Assembly (NCBI GenBank): GCA_003550305.1
Contig: QKYT01000235.1
Location: 76,642 to 105,379 of the forward strand
Length of the DNA: 28,738 bases
DNA from: Glomus cerebriforme
Taxonomy: Eukaryota; Glomeromycota; Glomeromycetes; Glomerales; Glomeraceae
Direction of reading: 5' to 3'
In this document: positions 10,440-21,166 of the stretch, in pieces
Layout: the number at the start of each line of letters is the position of its first letter
How positions within the stretch are numbered: the first letter of the stretch is position 1
Position numbers and translations under genes: made by a program
The notes under the pieces: generated by a model
What the model was told of the DNA's origin: nothing
Seen by the model: the letters and a program-made list of their open reading frames with translations, nothing else
Databases searched by the model: none

Positions 10440-13021
10440 CACGTTGGTTGACAAAGGGTGATAGTACTTCTAATCTCATAGAATTCAAGACTGAAATCCA
10501 AAATATATTAAAATCTAGTAAAATAGAAGAACTAGATTCTTCAGTTCCTTGTTTCATATCTACTCTTTTTATGGTTCTAAAAAAACTGGTAATTTAAGAT
10601 TAATTATCGATTTAAGATTACTCAATCAGTATGTTCAATATTACCATTTCAAGATGAAAAGTCTAGATCTTGTAAAGTCATTAGTATGACAAATGATAGA
10701 TATCAATCAAGCATTCTATCACATATTTTTAGCTTTATCTCAAAGACCTTTTTTTCACATTTAATTTCTTAAAAAAATGTTATTATTTCAAATATTTACC
10801 TTATGGATTGACTTCGAGTTTATGAATATTTATGAAGGTACTCAGACCTTTAATCAAAGTGCTAAGATCAAATGGTATCTAAATTGTCACTTATTTAGAT
10901 GACCTACTCATAATGGTTTGCACAAAAGGAGAAGCATTACAATATACTGCCTAACTTTTTTAATGTCTATTAGATCACAGCTTTATAATAAATAAAAAGA
11001 AATCTTGTTTAGTTCTCTCTCATGTGATAGACTATCTAGGTTTTCAGATAGATACAAAATCAATGATTATAAAACTTCTAAAGAAAAACTGAAAGTACAA
11101 AGTCTCATTCAGGATTATTAAAAGGCAAGACTATTATATTAATATGGATGCTTAGATGGAAACTAGCATCTATTATAAGAAAAATCATCTCTATCATGAA
11201 TGCCACCTTCCAGCTCACCTTTACTCACAAGCTCTTCTCTAAGATAAGAACCTCGCTTTAAAGAAAAGGGGATGGAACAATTCAGTCACTTTATCCAAAA
11301 ACAGTTTATTATAGCTAGATTAGTGAATAAAAAGATTACCAGAATATAATAAAAATTCTTTCATTCCAGTACAGAACAGATTGGAGTGTAAACTTGGAGA
11401 TAGGAATGACAATTTATGAACATTGGAATCTTTGTAAACAAGTACTTCACATAAACCAACTTGAGATGAAAGCCATTTATTTTGCCCTTCGAGCATTCAA
11501 AGAAATTTCCAATCAGATGATTCTAGTTTGAACAGACAATACAACATATATCACCTATATAAACTATCAAGAAAGCATAATATCTCTAAACTTATCAAGA
11601 GACACAGAGGCTCTACTATAGGAATTATGTTTAAAAGAAACATAAATTACAAGTGGAACACATTCCAGAAACATGCAATGTTCTAGCTGATCAAGCATTT
11701 CAGTTTTGCCTAGATCACCACAATTGGATGTTGAACCTAAGAATCTTTCATTTATTAGATCACCTATGGGTTCCTTTCAGATAGATCTCTTTGCCAATCA
11801 GATGAATGCACAACTTCCAAGATTTTATTTCTGGATTTTAGACCCATTTGCAGAAACCACAGACACCTTTCTCCAGTCTTGAAACAAATTGAATCTTTGG
11901 GCAAATCCTCCTTAGATCCTTATTTCTTGAATATTTGTGAAACTAATTCAAGAGAAGGTGACAATGACCATATTGGTTCCACTTTGGGAATTAGCTCCCT
12001 GTTGATCAACCTTCTTATCAAACCTCTGATCCTAATATCAACCAGGGACCTTTTTCATCTCATCGATCCTTATCAACAGTCTTCTCTTCACAACTCTCAC
12101 TGGTTTTTCTTCGTGTGCAAATCTCTGGTCATGGTATAAAGCAAAAAAAAGCTATCAACCTTTTCATATTAGCATTGTATCACAATTCTTCATGCATGAT
12201 GTCCTCAAATCTTTGGCAATGGGTATCTTGGTGCGAACTCCACACAATTTATTCCATTACTTGCCCTATAACAGACATTTGCAATTTTTTCATTGACATA
12301 TTAGCGAAAGGTCATTATCGCTGGATATCAATCTTCTATTTCTGAATGCTATGATTATATTGATGGTTCTTCTGTTGGATCACACTCTGAAATCTCAAAA
12401 GCCTTGCAGGCTATTCATATTCATAACCCTTCACCTATGAATTCAGATAAGTTGATTGATCTTATACCTTCTTTAGACCATATCTGAAATCTTGGTGATA
12501 ATTCTTCCATGTCAATTAGAGAGCTTTTGATTAAAACTTCCTTTCTACTTGTATGGTTACAGCTTGCCGTCCTTCTGACCTTAAGAAAATTGACCTTACT
12601 TCCGTTCAAAAAACTGACACAACATATTCCTTTGATTGTGTTATGCCAAAAGAATAAAAGATAGCTAGATCTCATTTGGTATCCACGTCCAAATCTCTCA
12701 TCAAACATATGATGATCCACTTCTTTGTCCATGAACGGAATCCTGGCGCACTTCTGCAAAACAACAGCGTTCTCTGTTTTGATCTCACATGAACTACTAC
12801 TTCGCCTATCTTCATCTACCTCTTCTGCCAAGGATATGAGAGTTCTTTCTGCCTTTTTTCTTCAAAATGCAGGCGCAGATTTGGCTTTGATTCTGTCATT
12901 GGATAATTGGTCTAGTAATTCAGTATATCAACATTTTTATCAGAAAGGGATTAAAAGTATGTTAGCTCAAAATCATTCTTTAATTTTACATGAAGCTAGT
13001 TGTTTTTTCCGCAGTAGCATG
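10440..13021 (+). mobile_element. Decayed DIRS-like (tyrosine-recombinase) retrotransposon
   Basis: Order of relics: reverse transcriptase from about 10470 (IEFKTEIQNILKSSKIEEL, then LRLIIDLRLLNQYVQYYHF), with the catalytic YLDD at 10892-10903; RNase H near 11523-11600 (TDNTTYITYIN after a stop); HIPETCNVLADQAF near 11661; DHHNWMLN near 11715; then IDLFANQMNAQLPRF with DPFAETTDTFLQS and NLWANPP at 11780-11910, a linker typical of DIRS elements. The tyrosine recombinase follows: WQWVSWCELH and CPITDICNFFIDILAKG (12210-12310), YIDGSSVGSHSEISKALQAI (12357-12415), SIRELLIKTSFLLVWLQLA after a frame change near 12515, and the C-terminal LALILSLDNWSSNSVYQHFY at 12880-12940. Stops and frame shifts break every domain. 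DIRS elements integrate with their recombinase rather than an integrase. No Gag-like gene was found. Confidence 0.85.
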
Positions 13022-13431
13022 TGAATCATTTGCCCCGCAGTTACAATATTAATTTTCACAGATGTATGAGTTTACGAAGTACATTTGTAAATTAATAACG
13101 AAGGGACAAATGATTCACGTACCACCCATTATTGTTTAATTTTACACACCCTAGTTTAGTTAAAACGGCCTAAAAGTGGCTATGTGTTTATAGATTTTAT
13201 TGTTTATTTAAGTGTTAGATTTTATTTACTTTTTTTAGTAATATTTCATTTTATTTAGTAATTAGCAATATATAATTTTACATTTTTAGTTTTATTATTT
13301 TGTTATTATATTTTATTGTTACATATTTAGTTATATTGTATCTATAAATCTTGCTGCAATTAATAAAATGGCCGATTAGCACGTAAATCATTTGTCCCTT
13401 CATTAACAGATGTATTTCGTCTGTGAAAATT
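13021..13431. repeat. Inverted-repeat arms at the right end of the DIRS-like element, or a separate MITE-like insert
   Basis: Bases 13051-13120 start AATTTTCACAG and end GAAGGGACAAATGATTCACGT. Bases 13381-13431 read as their reverse complement (ACGTAAATCATTTGTCCCTTC ... CTGTGAAAATT) with indels and a few substitutions. A third, partial copy, GTGAATCATTTGCCCCGCAG, occupies 13021-13040 immediately after the recombinase relic. About 260 bp of AT-rich, non-coding sequence separates the arms. Split or inverted terminal repeats are a hallmark of DIRS-type elements; a short inverted-repeat transposon inserted at the end of the element would look similar. Confidence 0.65.
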
Positions 13432-14787
13432 ATGATACAGTACATAGTATCATCTATACTAAATTGTTTTTAATGTTACTGCGCATTTATTTATCATCAA
13501 TAGTTTTCGTTGCAAATGAAACTTGGTGAGAAATATTAGCATACAACTTATGGAGTATGTCAACTAGGTATTCATTCGAGAAAAATAAACAGAATTTAGT
13601 TCGTATAATCATATTTTCATTTCTTGATGCATTTGGTAGAACAACCCCAGCATCGCCACCAAAAAATGTAGTCGCCGGTTACACGTGATTTTGGATAATG
13701 AATTTCGGTAAACTATCGAACTTTATAAAGAAGTTTTATTTGATTTTGAATCAATCTTTCACGAAATATTTTAACTACATGTTATTTATGTTCCTAATGT
13801 TACTATTCCCAATACATTGAATTCTTGTTAAAATCTTTCCAAGTTCTTGGCATAGTTTGACGATTTTTTAGAACTATAATATCATTATTCATTTTTTCCA
13901 ATGACTTGAAATTTGAACGAATATTTTTTAACATAAATGTCATTTTGGCTTAACAATTCTTTAGTCTGAAAATTACTATTTATGTCGATAAAAAAAAATC
14001 AAAAAATAAACAATTTTGTATCGTCACTTTTAATAATATAATAATTATCTTTCATTCTGCTCATGACTGAATCTGAATTATTGGAATATTTAGATTTCTA
14101 TGATTTAGAGCGCAAAACACATTTACAATGCACCTTTATAAGTTGAAATTAATGGATAATTTCCATTGTGACTGGCTGGAGAAACTTGGGTTCTTTAATA
14201 TGCAGTAACTGCATAGTAACTATTAGGTTACAATTAAGCTACTATTAGGTATGGTAGTAAGATTCCTAAAAAAAAATTTTTTTAATAATAATTTAAAAAT
14301 TTGAACTGATAATTTCAATAAGAATTATCGGTTAAATTTTACCTAAATTAAAATTTGACCGAGTTATAGCATTTATAATTAATTTAGGCTAACACAAAAC
14401 TGAACACGTTAAGGGGGGTAGTGAATTACAAAATTTTGTGTATTTCAATAAAGATATTTTTAATTAAAAAAAATTTTTTTTTGACCAAAGAAAAATAAAA
14501 ATAAAAAAAAAAATAATAATAATATGAAATGTTCTAAAAACTATCTACAATATACATGTATTTTTTTTTAAAAAAAAAATTTTTAAAATTTTTATAAATA
14601 ATTTAAATAATTTTTTTTTTTTTTATATAACAATAATTTTCAAAAAAATTTTCGAAATCACAAATATCACAAATGCACTCATGCGTGATGTTTGTAATAC
14701 AAAAAAAAAAAAATTTGAAATTATTATATACAATTTTTACGAAGCGGCTGAGTTCATTGACCCCCATTGTATAAAGAGATTATAACG
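13432..14787. other. Gene-free region downstream of the MARVEL-like gene
   Basis: Mostly AT-rich with A/T tracts from 14270 onward. The only coding-like content is a short minus-strand remnant at 13487-13678, listed separately. It should contain the 3' UTR of the MARVEL-like gene whose stop is at 14788. Confidence 0.5.
13487..13678 (-). pseudogene. Possible coding remnant, 63 codons, unidentified
   Basis: The minus strand is open for 63 codons to a TAA at 13489-13487. It starts PATTFFGGDAGVVLPNAS, continues with RTKFCLFFSNEYLVD and ends TKTIDDK. Composition is balanced and less AT-rich than the flanks, unlike the low-complexity frames nearby. There is no ATG at the beginning, an in-frame stop precedes it, and I see no convincing acceptor site. 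It could be an exon piece of a degraded gene. I do not recognise the family. Confidence 0.3.
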
Positions 14788-15738
14788 TTATACCACAGGA
14801 TTATCAGGGTTAGGATAAGGTACATCTTTATCTTTTTCATTTTGAGCAATTTGATAACGAATATTATCACGTTGAGACCATAAATAAACTGAATGAATAG
14901 TCGTAAGTAAAAATAAGAAAGCCATAAACCAACCGAGACCCATACTTGCAAGATAAGTATGACATTCAGTTAATCTACTGGGTAAATTTCGGAATTCTTC
15001 AATCAAATTACAATCCAAGTTTGGATTATCAAAGTATATTGGATAGATACTTGTGAATCCTAATAAAGAAATAATATTTAAAAAGTGAATATAACACAAA
15101 AAACTATATTTGAATTAATTAACTTACCGATTGCTAACCACAGTAACAAAAAAAAGCTATATATAGAAATAAAGTTTAACTTAATATGTGATGTGCAGAG
15201 AAATTTGAAAGTTCTGATATACAATACATACATCTCGATAAAGATAACGCTTTGATGTGGCCCAGTTTTCCATCGACGTACAAAAGTAATCAAATTATAC
15301 ACTAAATTGAATTAATTATTAATTTTTTTTTTTAAAAGAAATTTATTTAATATGGTACTTACAAATATATAATAATGTAATTATTATGACTACATAATAA
15401 AAATATTTGATTCCATGTTGTCTAAAAAAAAAAATAATAATTTTTTTTAAAAAAAATTTTTTTTTAGAAATAATACGTTTTCAAATATATTTACTTGAAT
15501 GATTCGAACCATCCTTTCCAGGATGTAGTATAATCTAATTGCTTCATATCATTATAAATTTTAAAGAGTATTAATTGAGTTATTTCTATAATAAATAAAA
15601 CAAAATTTTTTTTTTAGATTCCAAACAAACAAGAAATGAATAGAAATAATAATAAATTTTTTTACCTAAACCAATTATGCATAATAAATTCAACAATTGT
15701 ATAATTCTTAAAAACAAGTAAAATCCTCTTTTAGTCAT
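14788..15738 (-). CDS. MARVEL-like four-helix membrane protein, copy 1 (six exons, 197 aa)
   Basis: Manual splice: exons 15738-15666, 15585-15495, 15421-15363, 15301-15232, 15156-15128 and 15059-14788; all introns GT-AG, phases 1, 2, 1, 2, 1; frame intact to TAA. Reading through the fourth intron would also stay open, but splicing GTATGT...TATATAG aligns the protein with its neighbour at 16974-17997. Hydrophobic segments fall at about residues 7-33, 60-82, 93-115 and 143-167, with a short N-terminus and a cytosolic C-terminal tail ending PDNPVV. The last loop has C124 and C140, and a Cys followed by TYLASMGLGWFMAFLF starts helix 4, a pattern seen in fungal MARVEL-domain proteins that act at the plasma membrane or in vesicle trafficking. 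The family call is by topology, so it is tentative. A TATATAAAA on this strand at 15847-15856, about 110 bp upstream, is a candidate TATA box. Confidence 0.8.
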
Positions 15739-16900
15739 TTTTATTTTTTATAATTTTTTTTTTAAAAAAAAAAGATAATTCTCGTTAAACTCTTAAAAAC
15801 TAAAAATATTGTAAATATATTTTTTTTTTTCAAAAGAAATCGACTCTTTTTATATATTGAATAATGGACATTTCACAAAATCCAAGAAATGAAAAGGTTG
15901 CTGAAAGTTTCATAAAAAAGATCATTGTAACAATTAAAAACTATTTATAAATATGGAAAAATTTTATTAAAATTATATATTTGCGGAATTAATTTGGAAT
16001 TTAAGTTGATCTCATTTATGCCGAGCTAAAATAGTTCGTTCAATTTTTAAAATCAATACTTGAATTAAACCTACAAAAAGCAATTCCTATTTGGGATGTT
16101 CATTTCTAAGCCCAAAATGTTACTGTTTTTAGTATAATTAATGTTATTTTTATATATTTTGATACTAAAATTATCCTTATGACGCAATTGATTGTTCGAT
16201 TGATTGTATTTTTTTTTTCTGAGGCGGTGTTTTGAACATTATTCATTTTTAGTTTGAATAAAGTACAAAAGAAAAAAAAATTCTTTGGTTTTCAAAGATT
16301 ATTTATTTAAATTTTTTTTTTCTGCTACGTAAGAATGCTTTTTTTTTTGTCTTTATTAATTTGCATTCAAGTTAAGGTTTTTTTTTAATGCATGTTATAA
16401 ATATATTCTCATAATTTTGGTTATTATTTGTTGAATTACAGATTCTCGTAAATTATTTCTATTTTATAATACAAATTATTCCCGGTATACCGTTTACTTT
16501 TACCGAGATTTGTTTAATTTAGTTAATACAGGTTGTTATAAAGTCTTGTATAACCTCATCAGACACCAAGAATATTTTAATTATTTATTTCACGTGATCG
16601 TGTCCGAATTATTATATATATACCGTCGGTTCAAATTTTTTTAAAGAGGCGAAGACCATAACTTTGGGTATAACGAGAAATTTAAATAGGTTCATTATAT
16701 TATATTATTTTTTTTCAATCGTAAAACATTTATTTAAATTTTTTAAATTTTTTAATGACAAAAGATTTAATAAAAATAATATTAATAAAATCCGAATCTT
16801 ATTAAAAAAAAAAATATTCGAACTCATTCTATTAAAAATTTTACATTTTCAGATTTTCAGATTTTTACAAGTGAAAATTCCGAGTAATATTCATAAATTA

Positions 16901-16935
<35 letters not shown>

Positions 16936-16973
16936 ATGTACGTGCAGAAAGAAAAAAATAACAATAGTTTTTT
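15739..16973. other. Spacer between the two MARVEL-like genes
   Basis: Holds the promoter of copy 1 and the 3' region of copy 2. It is AT-rich throughout, with a run of about 30 A at 16902-16931 near the stop codon of copy 2. A plus-strand open frame at 16664-17017 is AT-rich, ends in poly-Lys/His runs and overlaps the true gene antisense, so it is not a gene. Confidence 0.5.
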
Positions 16974-17997
16974 TTAAACATTTTCATCATCATCATCACT
17001 TTTTTGATTATTATTAGATTCCGCCCTTCTAATTTTTCTATCAGCCATTTCATCCTTATGTTTACGTAAATAACTAAGTAATACAAATGTTGAAATTATC
17101 CAAGTTAATGTCAAAATACAACTAAAAAATTCGCTGGTTATATATAATTTACATCTATAACCATAAGAATCCCATCTTGGATCATTACAATTCAAAATTG
17201 TTCCCGCAAATACCGGATTTAAATTTGAAAGACCTTTTAAAATGAAAAAAATAAAAAAATTATCATTACATGTATCGATTTTTTATTTTTAAAAAAAAAA
17301 TTTAANAAAAAAATTAGAATAAACTTACTGACTGTAAACCAAAGTGCTAAATAAAAACTAAGATAAAAAAAAAATAGAAAAATTAGAAAAATTAGAAAAA
17401 AAAAAAATAAAAATCATTCAAATTATTCAAAATTTTAATACTTTACTATTCATAATATTTGTCTCTGTATAAAATTGATGCTTTGTTAAATCGTTTCCAA
17501 AAGAATTCTAAAAATTACAAGATAGAATTTTAATTTTAATTTTTTTTTTTTTTTAAATGATAATAAAAAAGAGTACTTACGTGGACAAAACAAAGTTAAT
17601 ATTATTACAATATAATAAAATACTTTAATTCCATGGATACTAAAAATTTAATTTTAAAATAAATGTTTTTTTTTTTTAAAAAAAAAAAATAAAATAAATT
17701 CAAATATGTTCAACTTACACATTCATATCTTCAAAGTAACTGGACCATGAAACCGGAAATAATAATGATGTTGATTTGGTTACTTTAGTAAAGTCTTGAT
17801 TCATACCAGAACGGAATGTTACTAATTGAGCTATTTCTATTATTAGAAATGAAAAAATTATTATCATTATTTTTTTTATTTGTATTTTTATTTTTTTTTT
17901 AAAAAAAAGGAAAATTGTCATTTTTACCTAACCCAATTATTATCATTAAGATAATAAATTGAAGTGGTCTTATAATAGTTAATAATTTATGAATCAT
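16974..17997 (-). CDS. MARVEL-like four-helix membrane protein, copy 2 (six exons, 198 aa)
   Basis: Manual splice: exons 17997-17928, 17836-17719, 17639-17581, 17507-17447, 17357-17329 and 17233-16974; all GT-AG, intron phases 1, 2, 1, 2, 1. Exons 3 and 5 have exactly the same lengths (59 and 29 bp) as in copy 1. Shared landmarks include IIGLEIAQL in helix 1 and HGIKVFYYIVIILTL at helix 2. Predicted helices are at about 7-31, 67-84, 101-124 and 143-168; C128 and C140 lie in the last loop. The tail is hydrophilic and ends SDDDDENV. The pair is a head-to-tail duplication of an old gene, since the proteins are clearly related in plan but well diverged in sequence. An unresolved base (N, 17306) lies in the fifth intron and does not affect the protein. 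An alternating TATATATA on the minus strand around 18060-18072 lies about 65 bp upstream. Confidence 0.8.
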
Positions 17998-19245
17998 ATT
18001 ATTCGAAAATTTATAAAAAATTATTGGTGAATAAATTTGTAAAATGAGATTGAATTCTTATATATATATAATTTTTTTTTTCTTTGTGTAAAGTATATAT
18101 GAAACCGGATACGAACGCCCTCGATCATATTAAGAAATTACCGCAATAATTCAAATCTGGTTACACGTTGCAAAAAAAAAAGCTTAGTTCGTTTTTTTTA
18201 CTATCTTAGGTCATCCTTACGTCATTTTATAAATATATCTGTATTACATAAATTTTGATTGGACGAAAAAAAAATTCTATATATTAAAAATATTAGAACG
18301 GTTGTAGAACTTTTTGTACATATTCCGTAACGTAACATTTCTTTTCATTTAAGCAGTTTCCATTATTCCCCCCTTAAATGATAATTATAATAACATTACT
18401 ATAATAATCCAAAAAATGCTTCTTGATAGACACATATTATATGCCCTTATTAATTTATACCCTTAGATCGCTGAATTTATTATATTTAATTGAATACTTG
18501 ATAGGTTATATCTGGATTTCTTTACGAAATTTCGATAAACTTTGGATTTTTTTAGTTTAATAGAATGAACTGTTTCAATATTTCGAATTTTACTTTCAAT
18601 AACCCTTTAAGGTATTATGGCGTTAGATTCCTAGATTTCAATGACCGCCATATACAGTTGTATATATCTGAATTGAGTAACTCACTAACTCGATACGAAA
18701 AGTCCTAAGATTTATTCACTAAGTTCTATATAAGCGTAAATTTATCCACTTTTTTTTATGATTTTATTTGTCGGTCATATTGTCTAATTTTTATAAAGTT
18801 TTTTCTAAATTTATGTACACCAAAAATTGAAGTTTCTTAATTTGGTAAAAGAGATCTTATAATATGTCATTCCCAAATTAAAAATTAGAAAATTTAATTT
18901 GTTTTTTTTCAACTTTGTTAAAATAACGTAAATAATTTTACTACAAATTGAATAAATGAAAATATTTATAAATTAATAAATTTTAAAAAGTATTGATTTA
19001 TATTTGCCATGTATTAGTTGTATACCAATAATTCTTTCTTTTATATTAAACAATATTGTTTTGAATTTATTATTTATTGTCTTATTAATGCTCTCTTATA
19101 CCAAAGATTTGAGATCATCTTGACGCACTAGGTAATTGTAATAGTCTCCAAAAGAAAATATGCATCGTTTCAATAAAATATAATTTAAAATTATTTTGCG
19201 ACATTGCCGCTTTTTTGATTGACTGTTGAGACTGTTGAGATATAA

Positions 19246-19368
19246 TACAGTCGTCACCTCTGTAGATACTCATATAAGATATTAAAATTCCCTCACTATA
19301 AGAATACCTCACTATTATCACATCATTAGATGATACCGAGGAGTGTGATTATAGAGGGGACGATTGTA
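19246..19368. mobile_element. Short Tc1/mariner-like MITE with TA flanks
   Basis: The left end reads TA-CAGTCGTCACCTCTGTAG and the right end, reversed and complemented, TA-CAATCGTCCCCTCTATAA: imperfect terminal inverted repeats with a TA at each edge, as expected for Tc1/mariner/pogo insertions. The 123-bp length leaves no room for a transposase. Inside, CCTCACTAT occurs twice. It would have to be mobilised by a full-length relative elsewhere. Confidence 0.65.
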
Positions 19369-19678
19369 ATACAGTATCCAATCTAGCGATCATAGTTTGG
19401 AACTTACTTATATAAGCAAAACTTTGTAATTGATATTATGTCAGAACATATTATGTTACACTTAAAAGTTATCCCAATGAATTTTAATTCGTATACTAGT
19501 GATTAAGTACTACAAGTTCAGAATTTAACTTTTTTGTAAGAAAAAAAAAAGTTTTAAGGTTCAAAGAAAACTAACTCGAAAACCAACCGTCTTAATAATA
19601 TTAATTGCTAAAAAAAAAGTAGGATGTGTTTTACTACATTATGCAAAATATTTTAATAATTAAAAAATGTATGATACT

Positions 19679-19912
19679 GTTGTAGCTCAAACGTAACCAT
19701 GTCCCAAATCCGACTTGGGATATCCCAAATCAAATTTGGGACGACCCTATGTCCGAAATTTAACCATATCCCAAACCAAGCTAGTAAATTTTAAATGTTT
19801 AACGTCTCAAACTACCATCTAAGACCAGGTTAGTTTGGGACATGGTCAAGTTTCAGATATAGGATTTTCTCAAGTTTGATTTGGACATGGTAGAGTTAGT
19901 TTGGGCTACAAC
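19679..19912. mobile_element. Short inverted-repeat element (MITE-like), 234 bp
   Basis: The left end GTTGTAGCTCAAACGTAACC continues ATGTCC; the right end, reversed and complemented, is GTTGTAGCCCAAACTAACTC followed by TACCATGTCC. Inside are further inverted pieces built from TCCCAAAT/ATTTGGGA words, so the whole element can fold into a long hairpin. There is no open frame of note. The flanking bases do not show an unambiguous target-site duplication, and the superfamily is not assigned. Confidence 0.7.
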
Positions 19913-19913
19913 A

Positions 19914-20027
19914 TCATTTTACACTTTTCATTTTATTTTTCTTCACATACCTATCGATTAATGAACGTATAACAGAAATTGTTCCAACAACTGCTACTAA
20001 GCCAACTGATGCACCAACAATTATCAT
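19914..20027 (-). CDS. Possible small membrane-protein exon (37 codons)
   Basis: On the minus strand an ATG at 20027 opens MIIVGASVGLVAVVGTISVI, a strong transmembrane-like segment, followed by RSLIDR and a basic end to TGA at 19916-19914. The stop lies two bases from the edge of the inverted-repeat element at 19679-19912. The same frame stays open upstream through TSQSFSSPSK and there is an acceptor-like ATCACAG just before SFSSPSK, so this may be the penultimate or last exon of a single-pass membrane protein whose earlier exons I could not find. A GTATGT donor follows IDR, so the displayed stop may come from reading into an intron. Weakly supported. Confidence 0.3.
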   Translation of the reverse strand: MIIVGASVGLVAVVGTISVIRSLIDRYVKKNKMKSVK

Positions 20028-20539
20028 TTTACTTGGCGAAGAAAATGACTGTGATGTTTTCAAATCATATTATGACCCCAAAATTGAATATATTTTTAAC
20101 CATATTTATACTTTATTATTTATTATTATGATCTAATTGATTCATATCAGTGTCAAAACATTTTCTCAATGTGACTGCAAATTGACACGTCGCGAAAGAG
20201 TTTAAAAAAGTTTACAAGAATTTTAAATCATACAAAATCAAAGTTTCTATCATATCAAAAAGTTTTAAAATCTATTTATTGTTTCATAATAAATACGATA
20301 AAAATTACATTAAATATAACATTTATTTTTATTTTTTATAATTTAAGTCAGTTTTATATAAAATTTTTTCTTTGAAAATTAAAATTGATTATTTAAATTA
20401 TATTTTCTACTAAATTATAAATATTATCACTATATGTTTTCTATACTATCTATTTCTCAATTGTTTTAATTCTGATTTTTGTTATTATTCCCATTTCTTT
20501 ATTGTCATTATCATCCTATAAACCACCAAAAAACAGATG

Positions 20540-20970
20540 TAATAAAGTACTCCCTCTATATTTGTTTACTTTGACTTATTTTTATTTCTCATAATTATTA
20601 ATTCAAATTTTTGATTCACCTTTATCTCGGCCTATTAAATAAGACTTTAAAGTTTTAAAATTTCCTGTTCTGATTTTTCTATTATGTTTATATCATCCAT
20701 GAAAGCAATATAGTCATTCCAGGCTTATTCTTTTTGCTAGGCCTGTTTATTTGATTGTTTCCATCTTATAACCTTCTTTCAATTTGATCTTCCACCGTAT
20801 TGGAGACCATATCTAAGTACCTAACCATCTCCTGTGAATTCTTCAGTAATTTTGTTATTCACTTATTATAGTATTTATTCGAATATCCATATCGATCTTA
20901 CTATCTTTCTTGTATTCTATCCTTCTTTGCGTCTGTTCACTGACTGAGGAGTCATAAAACTTTCTTATGT
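20540..20970 (-). mobile_element. LINE-like reverse-transcriptase relic
   Basis: Minus-strand fragments read LLMDIRKFYDSSVSEQTQRR (resembling the FIDFKKAYDSV region of non-LTR reverse transcriptases), then VEDQIERRL, then IAFMDDINIIEKSEQEILKL, which resembles the YADDI catalytic block with the following helix. The pieces are in the expected order but in different frames with stops. It is short, truncated at both ends and dead. Confidence 0.55.
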
Positions 20971-21166
20971 CCATGAGAAGAATCCGAATTTCTTTTTAAA
21001 ATTCATTGAATCTCCACTTTCTCCAAATTTTGGGATATCTATCTGTATCAATATAGTATATAAATAAATGAAAAGGGAATTCTANTCTAAACCAAACCGG
21101 CCAGTTAGGAGATACTCAACTATCTGACCAGCTTTTCCTTGCCTGATACGAGGAAGACCTCTATAT

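Noticed and set aside
12421..12831. Minus-strand 136-codon frame and other frames across 11879-13024 as separate genes
   Set aside because: The plus strand here matches the tyrosine recombinase of the DIRS-like element in broken frames; the minus frame is its shadow.
15078..15302. Reading exon 4 of MARVEL-like copy 1 straight through as one 174-bp exon
   Set aside because: It stays open, but splicing GTATGT...TATATAG gives the same exon lengths and phases as the neighbouring paralogue and keeps helix 3 contiguous.
19115..19321. Minus-strand 68-codon frame
   Set aside because: It runs through the TA-flanked MITE and has no family features.
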